Shown: positions 33,388 to 41,773 of the stretch, in pieces
Layout: each line of letters opens with the position of its first letter
Position numbering within the stretch: the stretch's first letter is position 1
Assembly (NCBI RefSeq): GCF_000721105.1
Contig: NZ_JOEV01000003.1
Span: forward strand, 1 to 64,000
Source of the DNA: Streptomyces cellulosae
GTDB taxonomy: Bacteria > Actinomycetota > Actinomycetes > Streptomycetales > Streptomycetaceae
Direction of reading: 5' to 3'
Length of the DNA: 64,000 bases
Translations under genes and position numbers: made by a program
The notes under the pieces: model-generated
Told to the model about the DNA's origin: nothing
The model's input: only the letters and a program-made list of their open reading frames with translations
Databases searched by the model: none

Positions 33388-34152
33388 TCAGCTCGCCGTG
33401 CGCCGGATGCGTCCCGTGTACTTCTTCTCCAGTTCCAGGTTGCCCTCGAAGCCGCCGGGGACGTTGGCCGAGACGTACACGGGAGGCTGTTCGCCGGTGG
33501 CGAGGAGTCGGGCGGAGGCCTCGGCGACCGTCATCTGGACCAGCATCACGCCGGTGAGCGTGGACAGGGCGCACACCGCGCCGCCGCCGGGGAGTCCGAG
33601 GAGGGCGTCGCCGCGCGGGGCGGCGTTGTCGAGGACGACGTCGGCGAGGTCGGCGAGCTTCTTGCCGCTCACGTGGCCGGCGGGGACGGCCCGGGTGTGG
33701 GTGAGGGAGGTGATGGCCAGCAGGCGGTGGCCCCGTTCCTTCACCCGCAGGGCCATCTCGACGATCACGCTGTTGACGCCGGAGTTGGAGATGACGACGA
33801 AGAGGTCCTGGGGGTGCGGGGCGGCGAGGTCGTACAGTCGGGTGGCCACGCCCGGCCGGCGTTCGAGGAGCGGGTCGTCGAGGACGCTCGGGTCGTCGCC
33901 GCCGTACAGGACGAGGTCGGCGATGCTCAGCCGGTTGGTGGGGACCAGGCCGCCCGCCCGGCCGGCGAGTTCGAGGACGATCGCCTGGGAGTGACCGGTT
34001 CCGAAGGCGTGGACGACGCCGTCCGCGCGGACGCAGTCGGCGATCAGTTCGGCGGCGCGTGCCACGTCCTCGCGGGATGACTCGGGGAGGTGCTGGAGGA
34101 CGGCCAGGCTCTCGCGCGCGAACCCCTGGGCGCTGACGGACTCGACGGACAC
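33388..34152 (-). CDS. SIS-domain sugar-phosphate protein
   Basis: 254-residue SIS (sugar isomerase) protein: helical N-terminus, HAFGTGHSQAIVLELAGRAGGL, VVISNSGVNSVIVEMALRVKERGHRLLAITSLTHT and a C-terminal GFEGNLELEKKYTGRI. It resembles the UPF0309-type stand-alone SIS proteins often located in N-acetylglucosamine and N-acetylmuramate loci. A GTG at 34152 is supported by GGGGAG upstream; earlier starts would run into the promoter. It is divergent from the RpiR gene, and a predicted promoter plus operator half-site lie between them. Confidence 0.85.
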   Translation of the reverse strand: MSVESVSAQGFARESLAVLQHLPESSREDVARAAELIADCVRADGVVHAFGTGHSQAIVLELAGRAGGLVPTNRLSIADLVLYGGDDPSVLDDPLLERRPGVATRLYDLAAPHPQDLFVVISNSGVNSVIVEMALRVKERGHRLLAITSLTHTRAVPAGHVSGKKLADLADVVLDNAAPRGDALLGLPGGGAVCALSTLTGVMLVQMTVAEASARLLATGEQPPVYVSANVPGGFEGNLELEKKYTGRIRRTAS

Positions 34153-34188
34153 GCGACACTCCCCACTTCTGCTGGAGACAATGATGGA

Positions 34189-34223
34189 TTGAACCACCCT
34201 ATACATCCCCAGTGGTGAATCAA
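34189..34223 (-). promoter_or_regulatory. SIS-gene promoter with adjoining TTGAACCA operator half
   Basis: On the minus strand TTGATT (34223-34218), a 16-nt spacer, then TAGGGT (34201-34196). Immediately downstream at the expected transcription start lies TTGAACCA (plus-strand 34189-34196), the right half of the inverted repeat found at 35231 and 40345. The extended site TGATGGATTGAACCA (34182-34196) matches the two-site consensus at 11 of 13 positions. A repressor bound here would block initiation. Confidence 0.5.
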
Positions 34224-34285
34224 TAAATCACGGGCGGTCCTGGTATTCAATCCGCCCCCTGAACGGTGGCTGATACATTCTTCAC

Positions 34286-35170
34286 ATGCCCTCGACGGAC
34301 GTCACCACCCTGATCCGTACCGAGCTGCCCCGGCTGGCCGGTTCACTACGGAAGGTCGGCGAGCTGATCCTGGAGGATCCGGCCGCCGTCACCCACTGCT
34401 CGGCCGCCGAGCTCGGCCGCCGCACCGGCACCTCCCAGGCGACGGTGACCCGCTTCTGCCGCGCCATCGGCCTCGACTCCTACCAGCACCTGCTGATCGA
34501 ACTGGCCCAGGAGCGCGGCCGGGGCGAGGCCACCGACTGGGGCACCGCGGAGATCGGCCCGGACATCTCGCCGGACGACAGCCTCGAACGGGTCGTGCAG
34601 GTCGTCGGCACCGCTGACCTGCGGGCCATCCAGCAGACCATCGACCGGATCGACCTCGACGCCACGGAGCGAGCGGCCCAGGCCCTGGCCCGCGCCCGGC
34701 GCATCGACGTGTACGGGGTCGGCGGCAGCGGCGCGGTGACCCAGGAGACGGAGACCCGGCTGTTCCGCATCGGCTGCTCGGTCCGCGGCTGGACCGAGGT
34801 GCACGCGGCGGCCACCTCCGCGGCCCTGCTCACCCCGGCGGACGTGGCCATCGGCATCTCGCACTCCGGGGCGACCCGGGAGACCCTCGAACCGTTCGAG
34901 ATGGCCAAGGAGCGCGGCGCCACCACCATCGCCCTCACCACGGACCCGCGCTCGCCGCTGGCCAGGGTCGCCGACATCCGGCTCATCCCGTCGTCCGCGG
35001 AGACCAGCTTCCGCGCCGAGGCCATCAGCAGCCGGCACTCGGTCCTGATGCTCGTCGACTGCCTGTACGTCCGGGTCGCCCAGCTCACCTACCAGCGCGC
35101 GAGCGCCTCGCTGGCGTTGACCGACCACATCACCCCGCAGCACGCGGTGAAGGGCCGGCGCGCACGCTGA
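34286..35170 (+). CDS. RpiR/MurR-family transcriptional regulator
   Basis: 294 residues: N-terminal HTH_6 domain (GELILEDPAAVTHCSAAELGRRTGTSQATVTRFCRAIG), then a SIS domain (RRIDVYGVGGSGAVTQETETRLFRIG, VAIGISHSGATRETLEPFEMAKERGATTIALT) that normally binds a phosphorylated sugar. The ATG at 34286 lies 6 nt after TACATT (34274-34279 region) and lacks a ribosome-binding site, so the mRNA may be leaderless. It is placed between the SIS gene and the GH38 operon and is the best candidate for the factor reading the TGGTT-N2-TTGAACCA sites. Confidence 0.9.
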   Translation: MPSTDVTTLIRTELPRLAGSLRKVGELILEDPAAVTHCSAAELGRRTGTSQATVTRFCRAIGLDSYQHLLIELAQERGRGEATDWGTAEIGPDISPDDSLERVVQVVGTADLRAIQQTIDRIDLDATERAAQALARARRIDVYGVGGSGAVTQETETRLFRIGCSVRGWTEVHAAATSAALLTPADVAIGISHSGATRETLEPFEMAKERGATTIALTTDPRSPLARVADIRLIPSSAETSFRAEAISSRHSVLMLVDCLYVRVAQLTYQRASASLALTDHITPQHAVKGRRAR

Positions 35171-35202
35171 GTCCGGGCCGATCACCTCCGGGTCGATCAT
35201 GC

Positions 35203-35256
35203 ATGGATGAACCACCGAGGTTACGTATTCATGGTTGTTTGAACCATCCCCTCGGT
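35203..35256. promoter_or_regulatory. Operator region upstream of the GH38 gene
   Basis: Contains the perfect inverted repeat ATGGTT-GTTTG-AACCAT (35231-35247) and a weaker copy around ATGGATGAACCA (35203-35214). Both are framed by a larger inverted repeat ACCGAGG (35214-35220) / CCTCGGT (35250-35256). The core TGGTT-N2-TTGAACCA is shared with 40345-40363. Confidence 0.6.
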
Positions 35257-35296
35257 GCCACGATGGGGCTCCGCCGAGCATCCTCGTAGGAGCCTC

Positions 35297-38200
35297 ATGC
35301 GCGTGTCCCGTGTCGAGTCGACCGAGCTCTTCGTCGGAACCACCGAGCAACCGCGCCAGGTGCTGGCCGTCGAGCTGAGCCACACCCCCGGCCGGACCGT
35401 CCGCCTCACCGTCGAGGGCCCCGGTGTGCACGGCACCCTGGAAGCCACGGTGGCCGAGGACGGCACCCTGCGCGCCGAGATACCGGTGACCGCCGAGCCG
35501 GCCGTCGGCGAGCGCCGCGAGATCACGGTCACCGCCGCCGACGGAGACCAACGCGCCCACCACACGGGGGAGTTCGTCGCCGCCGAGCCCGGCTGGACCA
35601 TGTTCATGGTCAGCCACTTCCACTACGACCCGGTCTGGTGGAACACCCAGGCCGCCTACACCGAGACCTGGGACGTCGTCGACGACCCCGCCGCCACCGG
35701 CCTGCCCGCCCGCCCCTTCGGCTACCGCGGCGACTCCGGCATGAGCCTGGTGCGGGCCCACTCCGATCTGGCCCGGCGCGATCCGGCGTACACCTTCGTG
35801 CTCGCCGAGGTCGACTACCTCAAGCCCTACTGGGACGCCTTCCCGGAGGAGCGCGCCTTCCTGCGGGAGCTGATCCGCACCGGACGCGTCGAGGTCATGG
35901 GCGGCACGTACAACGAGCCGAACACCAACCTCACCGGCGCCGAGGCGACCGTACGCAACGCGCTGTACGGCGACGGGTTCCAGCGCCAGATCATGGGGGC
36001 GTCCCCGCAGACCGCCTGGCAGCTGGACGCGTTCGGGCACGATCCGCAGTTCCCCGGGCTCATGGCGGACGCGGGGGTCACCTCCAGTTCGTGGGCGCGC
36101 GGGCCGTACCACCAGTGGGGGCCGACGATGTCCGTGTTCGGCGACGAGCCGAGCGACCCCGGTCGGATGCAGTTCCCGGCCGAGTTCGAGTGGATCGCCC
36201 CCTCGGGACGCGGGCTGCTGACCGCGTACATGGTCAACCACTACGCCGCCGGCTGGGTGATCGACAGCGCTCCCGCCCTGCCGGAGGCCGAGGCCGCGGC
36301 CCTGAAGCTGTTCAAGGGGCTGAAGAAGGTGGCGCTCACCCGGAACGTGCTGCTGCCGGTCGGCGGGGACTACGCGCCGCCGTGCCGCTGGGTGATGGAC
36401 ATCCACCGCGACTGGAACGAGCGGTACGTGTGGCCCCGGTTCGTCAGCGCCGTCCCCCGGGACTTCTTCGCCGCCGTCCGCGAGCAGCTCGACGAGGAGG
36501 GGCGCAGGGCCTCGCCGCAGACCCGGGACATGAACCCGGTCTACACCGGCAAGGACGTCTCCTACATCGACACCAAGCAGGCCCAGCGGTACGGCGAGGC
36601 CCTGCTCGCCGACGCGGAGGCCTGGGCGACGCTCGCCTCGCTGGTCACCGGCCACCCCTATCCCGACGCGGCCCTCGACAAGGCCTGGCGGCAACTCGTC
36701 TACGGCGCCCACCACGACGCCGTCACCGGTTCCGAGTCCGACCAGGTCTATATCGACCTGATGACCGGCTGGCGGGAGCTGTACGACCTCGCGCGGACCG
36801 TGCACGACGACGCCACCCGCGCCCTCGCCGACCGGGTCGCCCCGGGCGGCGGACCCGACCTGGTCGTCTTCAACTCCGCGACGTGGCAGCGACGGGACGT
36901 GCTCACGGTCAAGGACCCGGGGCTGGTTCCCCTGGACGAGTCCTTCCGGCCGTTGCCCGCCGTCCGCGAGGACGACGGCCGGCTCCGGGTCGTCGTACCG
37001 GACGTCCCGGGCATGGGCCTCAAGGCCCTCCCGCTCGCGGCCGGTTCGGTACCTCAGTGGACGCCCGGCGAGGGCACGGCCGTCCGCAACGAGTTCTACG
37101 AGGTGACGGTCGACCCCGCACGCGGCGGCGCCGTCAGCGGCCTGCGCGCCCTCACCGAAGGAGGCGGCGGCCGGGAGCTGCTGCGCCCCGGCGACCTCGG
37201 CAACGAACTCGTCGTCCAGGAGGAGTACCCGACGCACCCGCGCTTCGGCGAGGGCCCCTGGCACCTCACGCCGACCGGCACGACCACCGCCCGCAGCCGG
37301 GACGTGAGAGCCGAGGTCGAGGTCGAGCACTCCCCCGCCGGGTCGCGGATCACCGTCCGCGCCGACCTCGGGCTTTTCCGGTACACCCAGCGGCTGACGC
37401 TGTGGGCGGGCGTCGACCGCCTCGACGTCACCACCACCCTCGACGGCTACGACGGCGCCGACCGGCTGATCCGGGTCCGCTGGCCGTCCGACGTGCGGGG
37501 CGGGCTGCCGGTGCACGAGGTGGCGGACGCCGTCATCGGGCGCGGGTTCGGATTCGTGGACGTGGACAGCGAGCGGTTCCCGTGGACGCTGGACAACCCG
37601 GCCAACACCTGGTTCGCGCTGGGATCCACGGCTCGGGTCGCGGTCCGGGACGACTCCGGGGCGCTCCTCGGGCACCGGGCCGTCGGGGTCGCGGAGGTGG
37701 TGTACGCCGACTGGGACACGGCCGGTGAGCTGGGCACCCCGCTCGCGGCCGCCCTCGTCCGTGCCGGGGTCACCGCGACCTCGACGATCGCGGGCGGCCC
37801 CCGCTACGGCGACCTGGAGGTCGACTCCAACCTGCCCGACATCCGGATCGCCGTCGGCGGCCCCGAGCGCAACTCCGTGGTCGCCGAGGCCCTCGGCTGG
37901 GACCCGGCCGCCGGGCGGGAACTGCGACGGCAACTGGCCGAACGCGGGGTGGCGGCCGTGTGGGTCGCGCCGCGGGCCTCGCTGCGGGAGGAGTGGGTGC
38001 CGGGGGCCGATCTGCGCGACCTGGAGCGGCTGCCGCTGCTGGTGGTCGCCGGCGCCGACGCCGAGGACGACGCGAAGGCGGTCGACGCGCTCATCACCGA
38101 CCTGGACGACTTCACCGTCGCGGCCACCGCCGCCGGCGGCGGCGAGGCGCTGCCGCCCGGCGACGCCTGGGACGGGCGCGGCTTCGCCGTCCTCAACCGG

Positions 38201-39595
38201 GGCACACCCGGCTGTGTGGTCACCGCCTCCGGCGACCTCTGCATGTCCCTGATGCGTTCCTGCACCGGCTGGCCCTCCGGCATCTGGATCGACCCGCCCC
38301 GCCGCACCGCACCCGACGGCTCCGCCTTCCAGCTCCAGCGCTGGTCCCACACCTTCGAGTACGCGGTCGTGGCCGGCGAGGGCGACTGGCGGGAGCTCCG
38401 ACTGCCCGCGCGCGGGCACGAGTTCAACCATCCGCTCACCGCCCGGCTGCGGGAGGCGGACGCCGCCGCGCGGTTGCCGAGGAGTGTGTCCCTGCTGACC
38501 CTGGAGCCCGCCCGCGAGGTCCTCCTGGACGCCCTCAAGCCGGCCGGCTCCCCGCTCGCCCGGGGCAGCGTGGCCGCCGTCGAGCCGGGGCGCGGGGTCG
38601 TCGTACGGATGCACGAGGTGAACGGGCGGCCGGTGCGGGCGCGCGTGCAGGGGCCGTCGGCCTGGAGGGACGGCGCCCGGGCGGACGTACTGGAGCGTCC
38701 CGGGGAACGGCTGACGCCGGACGGGGCGGGCGGGCTGGACGTCGGCCTGACCGGGTTCGAGGTGGCGACGGTCCTGGCCATGCCCTCCGACGCCACTGAG
38801 ACCGGCCCCGGCACCCCTGAGACGGGCTCCGGCACCCCTGAGGCCGACTCCGGCACCCTTGAGGCCGACTCCGGCACCCCTGTCGCCGCCCACGAGCCGG
38901 CCCAGCCCGTCCACACCCGCTACTGGCTGCACAACTCCGGGCCCGCGCCGCGCGGCAACATGCCCGTGGCCGTATACGTTTCGCCGGCCGTGCTGACCGT
39001 CTCCGGCCGGGTCACCGCGACGGTGCGGGTGAGTTCCGAGCTCACCGACGCGTCGGCGCGCGGCATGGTGGCCTTCGAGGTGCCGCCCGGCTGGTCCGCC
39101 GAGCCGGCCGAGCTGCCGTGCGCGCTGGGCCCCGGCGGATTCACCCTGGCCGAGGTCACGGTGACCCCGCCGCCGGACGCCGAGCCCGGCCGGCACTGGC
39201 TGGCGGCCCGGCTGTCGTACGGCGGGCAGACGTACGAGGACGTCGTGGCGCTGGACGTGGCCGGCGGGCACACCGGGCCGACTCTGGTGGCGCGGCTGGG
39301 AGTCGAGCGGGTCACCGTGCGGCGGGGCGAGCGGGTCCGGGTCCCGGTGAGCGTGCGCAACGCCACCCGGGGGCCGGTGCGCGGGCAGTTGTGGGCCGTG
39401 TCGGCGTGGGGCACCTGGGCGGGGGTCGGGCCCGGCTGCCAGGGGTTCACGGTGGCCGGGGGGCAGGAGCTGGAGTGCGGGATCGACGTGGACGCCTCGG
39501 CGGTGCCGCCGGGGTCGTACTGGCTGATGGCGAAGGCCGCCTGGCACGGGTCCGTCGCCTATACGGAGGCGGTGGTCCTGGAGGTGACGGCGTGA
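35297..39595 (+). CDS. Glycoside hydrolase family 38 (alpha-mannosidase-like)
   Basis: 1432 residues. An N-terminal beta-rich segment (1-100) precedes the GH38 catalytic domain. Metal-site motif HFHYDPVWW spans 107-115, and the predicted nucleophile Asp244 lies in WQLDAFGHD. The second metal-site region is GAHHDAVTGSESDQVY. Long beta-sandwich domains follow, then a Glu/Thr/Gly/Pro tandem repeat (38798-38881) and a C-terminal NEW3-like domain (VPPGWSAEPAELPCALGPGGFTLAEVTVTPPPDAEPGRHW). No signal peptide is present, so it acts in the cytoplasm on imported oligosaccharides. It removes terminal alpha-mannose (or related) residues. The ATG at 35297 follows TAGGAG. Its stop overlaps the next gene by 4 nt. 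Confidence 0.9.
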   Translation: MRVSRVESTELFVGTTEQPRQVLAVELSHTPGRTVRLTVEGPGVHGTLEATVAEDGTLRAEIPVTAEPAVGERREITVTAADGDQRAHHTGEFVAAEPGWTMFMVSHFHYDPVWWNTQAAYTETWDVVDDPAATGLPARPFGYRGDSGMSLVRAHSDLARRDPAYTFVLAEVDYLKPYWDAFPEERAFLRELIRTGRVEVMGGTYNEPNTNLTGAEATVRNALYGDGFQRQIMGASPQTAWQLDAFGHDPQFPGLMADAGVTSSSWARGPYHQWGPTMSVFGDEPSDPGRMQFPAEFEWIAPSGRGLLTAYMVNHYAAGWVIDSAPALPEAEAAALKLFKGLKKVALTRNVLLPVGGDYAPPCRWVMDIHRDWNERYVWPRFVSAVPRDFFAAVREQLDEEGRRASPQTRDMNPVYTGKDVSYIDTKQAQRYGEALLADAEAWATLASLVTGHPYPDAALDKAWRQLVYGAHHDAVTGSESDQVYIDLMTGWRELYDLARTVHDDATRALADRVAPGGGPDLVVFNSATWQRRDVLTVKDPGLVPLDESFRPLPAVREDDGRLRVVVPDVPGMGLKALPLAAGSVPQWTPGEGTAVRNEFYEVTVDPARGGAVSGLRALTEGGGGRELLRPGDLGNELVVQEEYPTHPRFGEGPWHLTPTGTTTARSRDVRAEVEVEHSPAGSRITVRADLGLFRYTQRLTLWAGVDRLDVTTTLDGYDGADRLIRVRWPSDVRGGLPVHEVADAVIGRGFGFVDVDSERFPWTLDNPANTWFALGSTARVAVRDDSGALLGHRAVGVAEVVYADWDTAGELGTPLAAALVRAGVTATSTIAGGPRYGDLEVDSNLPDIRIAVGGPERNSVVAEALGWDPAAGRELRRQLAERGVAAVWVAPRASLREEWVPGADLRDLERLPLLVVAGADAEDDAKAVDALITDLDDFTVAATAAGGGEALPPGDAWDGRGFAVLNRGTPGCVVTASGDLCMSLMRSCTGWPSGIWIDPPRRTAPDGSAFQLQRWSHTFEYAVVAGEGDWRELRLPARGHEFNHPLTARLREADAAARLPRSVSLLTLEPAREVLLDALKPAGSPLARGSVAAVEPGRGVVVRMHEVNGRPVRARVQGPSAWRDGARADVLERPGERLTPDGAGGLDVGLTGFEVATVLAMPSDATETGPGTPETGSGTPEADSGTLEADSGTPVAAHEPAQPVHTRYWLHNSGPAPRGNMPVAVYVSPAVLTVSGRVTATVRVSSELTDASARGMVAFEVPPGWSAEPAELPCALGPGGFTLAEVTVTPPPDAEPGRHWLAARLSYGGQTYEDVVALDVAGGHTGPTLVARLGVERVTVRRGERVRVPVSVRNATRGPVRGQLWAVSAWGTWAGVGPGCQGFTVAGGQELECGIDVDASAVPPGSYWLMAKAAWHGSVAYTEAVVLEVTA
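38798..38881 (+). repeat. 21-bp tandem repeat in the GH38 gene
   Basis: Four 21-bp units starting at 38798, 38819, 38840 and 38861, encoding ETGPGTP, ETGSGTP, EADSGTL and EADSGTP. It is a flexible interdomain linker prone to length change. Confidence 0.8.
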
Positions 39596-40227
39596 ACGCC
39601 TCGTCGGAGCACGCCGCCCTGGTGGACGGTCGGGCGGTCGGGAGGGATCGGGTGGACGCGCTGCTGAGGGCCGTGCCGGCCCGCGACGGGCAGCCCCGGC
39701 CCGAGGCCCTCGCCCGGGCCGAACGGCAGCGGCGGCGCTGGGCGACCCAGGTCGTGGTCACCGACGAACTCGCCCGCCGGGCCTGCGCGGACCGGGGGAT
39801 CGAGCCGCCTGCCGAGGTGGCGCCGAGCCTGGTGCTCGCGGTGGCCGAGACCGACGTCGCCGACCTGGGCAGCATCGTCGCGGCGGCGCTCGCGCACTCC
39901 CCGGCCGCCCGCCTGCTGCTGTCCCGGATGGAGGCCGAGCAGATCGTGCCCGAGGCGGCCGTACGGGACTACTACGACCGCAACCGGGACCGCTTCCTCA
40001 CCCGGGCGGCGCTGCGACGCGGTGTCGATCCGTTCGGCACGGCGACGGAGGCGGACTTCGTGCCGTACGGGCAGGCCCGCGAGCAGGTCGCGCGGGAGCT
40101 GCGGCGGGCGGCGGGACGGCGGGCCTTCTTCGACTGGTTGGACCAGGCCCGCACCGCCGTGGTCTACGCGCAGGGGCACGAACACCCGGGCGATCCCTCG
40201 CACCCGGACCACGAGCACCGGCACTGA
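39592..40227 (+). CDS. Unassigned SurA/parvulin-chaperone-like protein
   Basis: 211 residues, GTG start overlapping the GH38 stop by 4 nt. Helical throughout, with RAERQRRRWATQVVVTDELARRACADRG and VPEAAVRDYYDRNRDRFLTRAALRRG, then FVPYGQAREQVARELRRAAGRRAFFDWLDQAR. This pattern resembles the N- and C-terminal chaperone helices of SurA/PrsA-type proteins, but no parvulin domain or export signal is visible. A His-rich tail (PSHPDHEHRH) could bind metal. I do not recognise a function. Coupling to a huge cytoplasmic mannosidase suggests a dedicated folding or assembly factor; this is a hypothesis. Confidence 0.7.
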   Translation: MNASSEHAALVDGRAVGRDRVDALLRAVPARDGQPRPEALARAERQRRRWATQVVVTDELARRACADRGIEPPAEVAPSLVLAVAETDVADLGSIVAAALAHSPAARLLLSRMEAEQIVPEAAVRDYYDRNRDRFLTRAALRRGVDPFGTATEADFVPYGQAREQVARELRRAAGRRAFFDWLDQARTAVVYAQGHEHPGDPSHPDHEHRH

Positions 40228-40241
40228 GCCCGCCACCGAGC

Positions 40242-40257
40242 CGCCCTGATCAGGGCG
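40242..40257. terminator. Short perfect palindrome after the GH38 operon
   Basis: CGCCCTGATCAGGGCG is a perfect 16-bp palindrome (6-bp stem, 4-nt loop) 15 bp after the stop of the SurA-like gene. It may be a weak terminator or attenuator. Confidence 0.4.
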
Positions 40258-40344
40258 TTGCTCACGGATGGAACCGAAAAGCAACACGGCAACCCATTGA
40301 CCTCCGATGAATTCTGGTCCACCTTTTCATCAATCGGAGTCGAA

Positions 40345-40363
40345 GTTGGTTAATTGAACCAAC
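40345..40363. promoter_or_regulatory. Operator upstream of the sugar-importer operon
   Basis: Perfect inverted repeat GTTGGTT-AATTG-AACCAAC (7-bp arms, 5-nt spacer), 38 bp before the ATG of the binding-protein gene. It has the same architecture and the shared TTG-AACCA spacer/right arm as 35231-35247. Confidence 0.65.
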
Positions 40364-40400
40364 CGCATCCTGGCTGACCGGTCGCTGGAGGGCACACGAC

Positions 40401-41771
40401 ATGCGCGCAAGAAGACTCACCCGGACCCTGACGTGTTTCGCGGTCCTGTCCCTGACCGCCGCGGGCTGCGGCCTCGGCGGCGGGTCCGACGACTCGGACG
40501 CCACCGCCGGCGCCTGCAAGGTCGACAAGGCCAACGTCGGGTCCGGAAAGCTCACCGGTGACGTCACGGGCAGGATCACCTTCCAGACGACCAACCTGAA
40601 GAAAGACTTCGGGGACTTCTTCAACGGAGTGATCAAAGCGTTCGAGGAGGCCCACCCCGACGCCTCGGTCAAGTGGATCGACGACCCCGGCGACAACACG
40701 TTCACCCAGCGCACCGTCGCCGACGCCCAGGCCTGCACCCTGCCGGACGTCCTCAACCTCAACGCCGAGACGGCGACCAGCCTCACCAAGGCGGGCTACC
40801 TGCTCAACCTGGGCGTCAAGGACCCCGACTCGGCCAAGCCGTTCGTGCCGGCGTTCTGGAAGTCCAGCACCTTCAAGGACGCCTCCGGCACCTCCGCGCA
40901 CACCGTCTTCCCCTGGTACACCGGCGGCATCCTGCTGACGTACAACACCGATCTGCTGAAGAAGGCCGGTGTCGACCCCGCGAAGCCGCCGACGACCCTG
41001 TTCGGACTGTTCGCCGACTACGAGAAGATCGCCAAGTCGGCCAAGGGCAAGTACTACGCGACGATGGCCAACCCGATCTGGCGGATCCCGGCCGACTTCG
41101 ACCAGATGAACATCAGGACGCTCTCCGCCGACGGCAAGTCCGCTGTCTTCGCCGATGATCCGAGGACCACCCAGTGGGTCGCCTGGATGGCGAAGCTGTA
41201 CAAGGAGGGTGCCATGCCGAAGGACTCGCTGTCCTCCAGCAACGACCCCTCCACCTTGTACAGCCAGGGCAAGGTCGCCTACGGCTCGACGAACCCGAGC
41301 TTCGTGCGCTTCGTGAAGCAGAACAGCCCGTCGATCTACGACAGGACCGGCGTCGGCCAGCAGCCCTACGACCGGCTCGGCCATGTCACCGCCGCTCCGC
41401 AGTACATCGGGGTCGCCTCTACCAGCAAGCACGCCTCCACCGCCCTCGCGTTCGGCGAGTTCCTCACCAACGCCGAGAACCAGACGGCCTGGTGCAAGGA
41501 CCCGAACGTGGTGATCTTCCCGACGACCACGACCTCGCTGAACGACCCGTTCTTCCAGAACACGGCCGGCAGCGATCCCTTCTCCGAGGCCCGCAAACTC
41601 GTCGCCGAGCAGCTGAAGACCACCACGGCCTACCAGACCAACCTCTCCCCGGCCGTGCAGAACGCCATCGTCTCCCAGGTGCAGCTGGCGATGCAGGGCA
41701 AGAAGAGCCCCGAACAGGCAGTGAAGGACGCCCAGGAGAAGGCCGATGAGCTGCTGAAGCAGGCGGGCTGA
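40401..41771 (+). CDS. CUT1 sugar ABC transporter binding lipoprotein
   Basis: 456-residue family 1 solute-binding protein with lipobox LTAAGC (Cys23). Typical features are RITFQTTNLKKDFGDFFNGVIKAFEEAHPDASVKWIDDPGDNTF, LPDVLNLNAETATSLTKAGYLLNL, PWYTGGILLTYNTDLLKKAGVDP and a C-terminal TLSPAVQNAIV-like helix. GGAGGG precedes the ATG. It should capture the oligosaccharide degraded by the surrounding glycosidases. No ATPase gene lies in the operon; in Streptomyces such importers usually share the MsiK ATPase encoded elsewhere. Confidence 0.92.
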   Translation: MRARRLTRTLTCFAVLSLTAAGCGLGGGSDDSDATAGACKVDKANVGSGKLTGDVTGRITFQTTNLKKDFGDFFNGVIKAFEEAHPDASVKWIDDPGDNTFTQRTVADAQACTLPDVLNLNAETATSLTKAGYLLNLGVKDPDSAKPFVPAFWKSSTFKDASGTSAHTVFPWYTGGILLTYNTDLLKKAGVDPAKPPTTLFGLFADYEKIAKSAKGKYYATMANPIWRIPADFDQMNIRTLSADGKSAVFADDPRTTQWVAWMAKLYKEGAMPKDSLSSSNDPSTLYSQGKVAYGSTNPSFVRFVKQNSPSIYDRTGVGQQPYDRLGHVTAAPQYIGVASTSKHASTALAFGEFLTNAENQTAWCKDPNVVIFPTTTTSLNDPFFQNTAGSDPFSEARKLVAEQLKTTTAYQTNLSPAVQNAIVSQVQLAMQGKKSPEQAVKDAQEKADELLKQAG

Positions 41772-41773
41772 CG

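Noticed and set aside
34346..39547. A 1733-codon open frame on the minus strand opposite RpiR and GH38
   Set aside because: It is antisense to strongly supported genes, has the Arg/Gly/Val/Asp-rich composition of GC-rich antisense frames and no recognisable domain.
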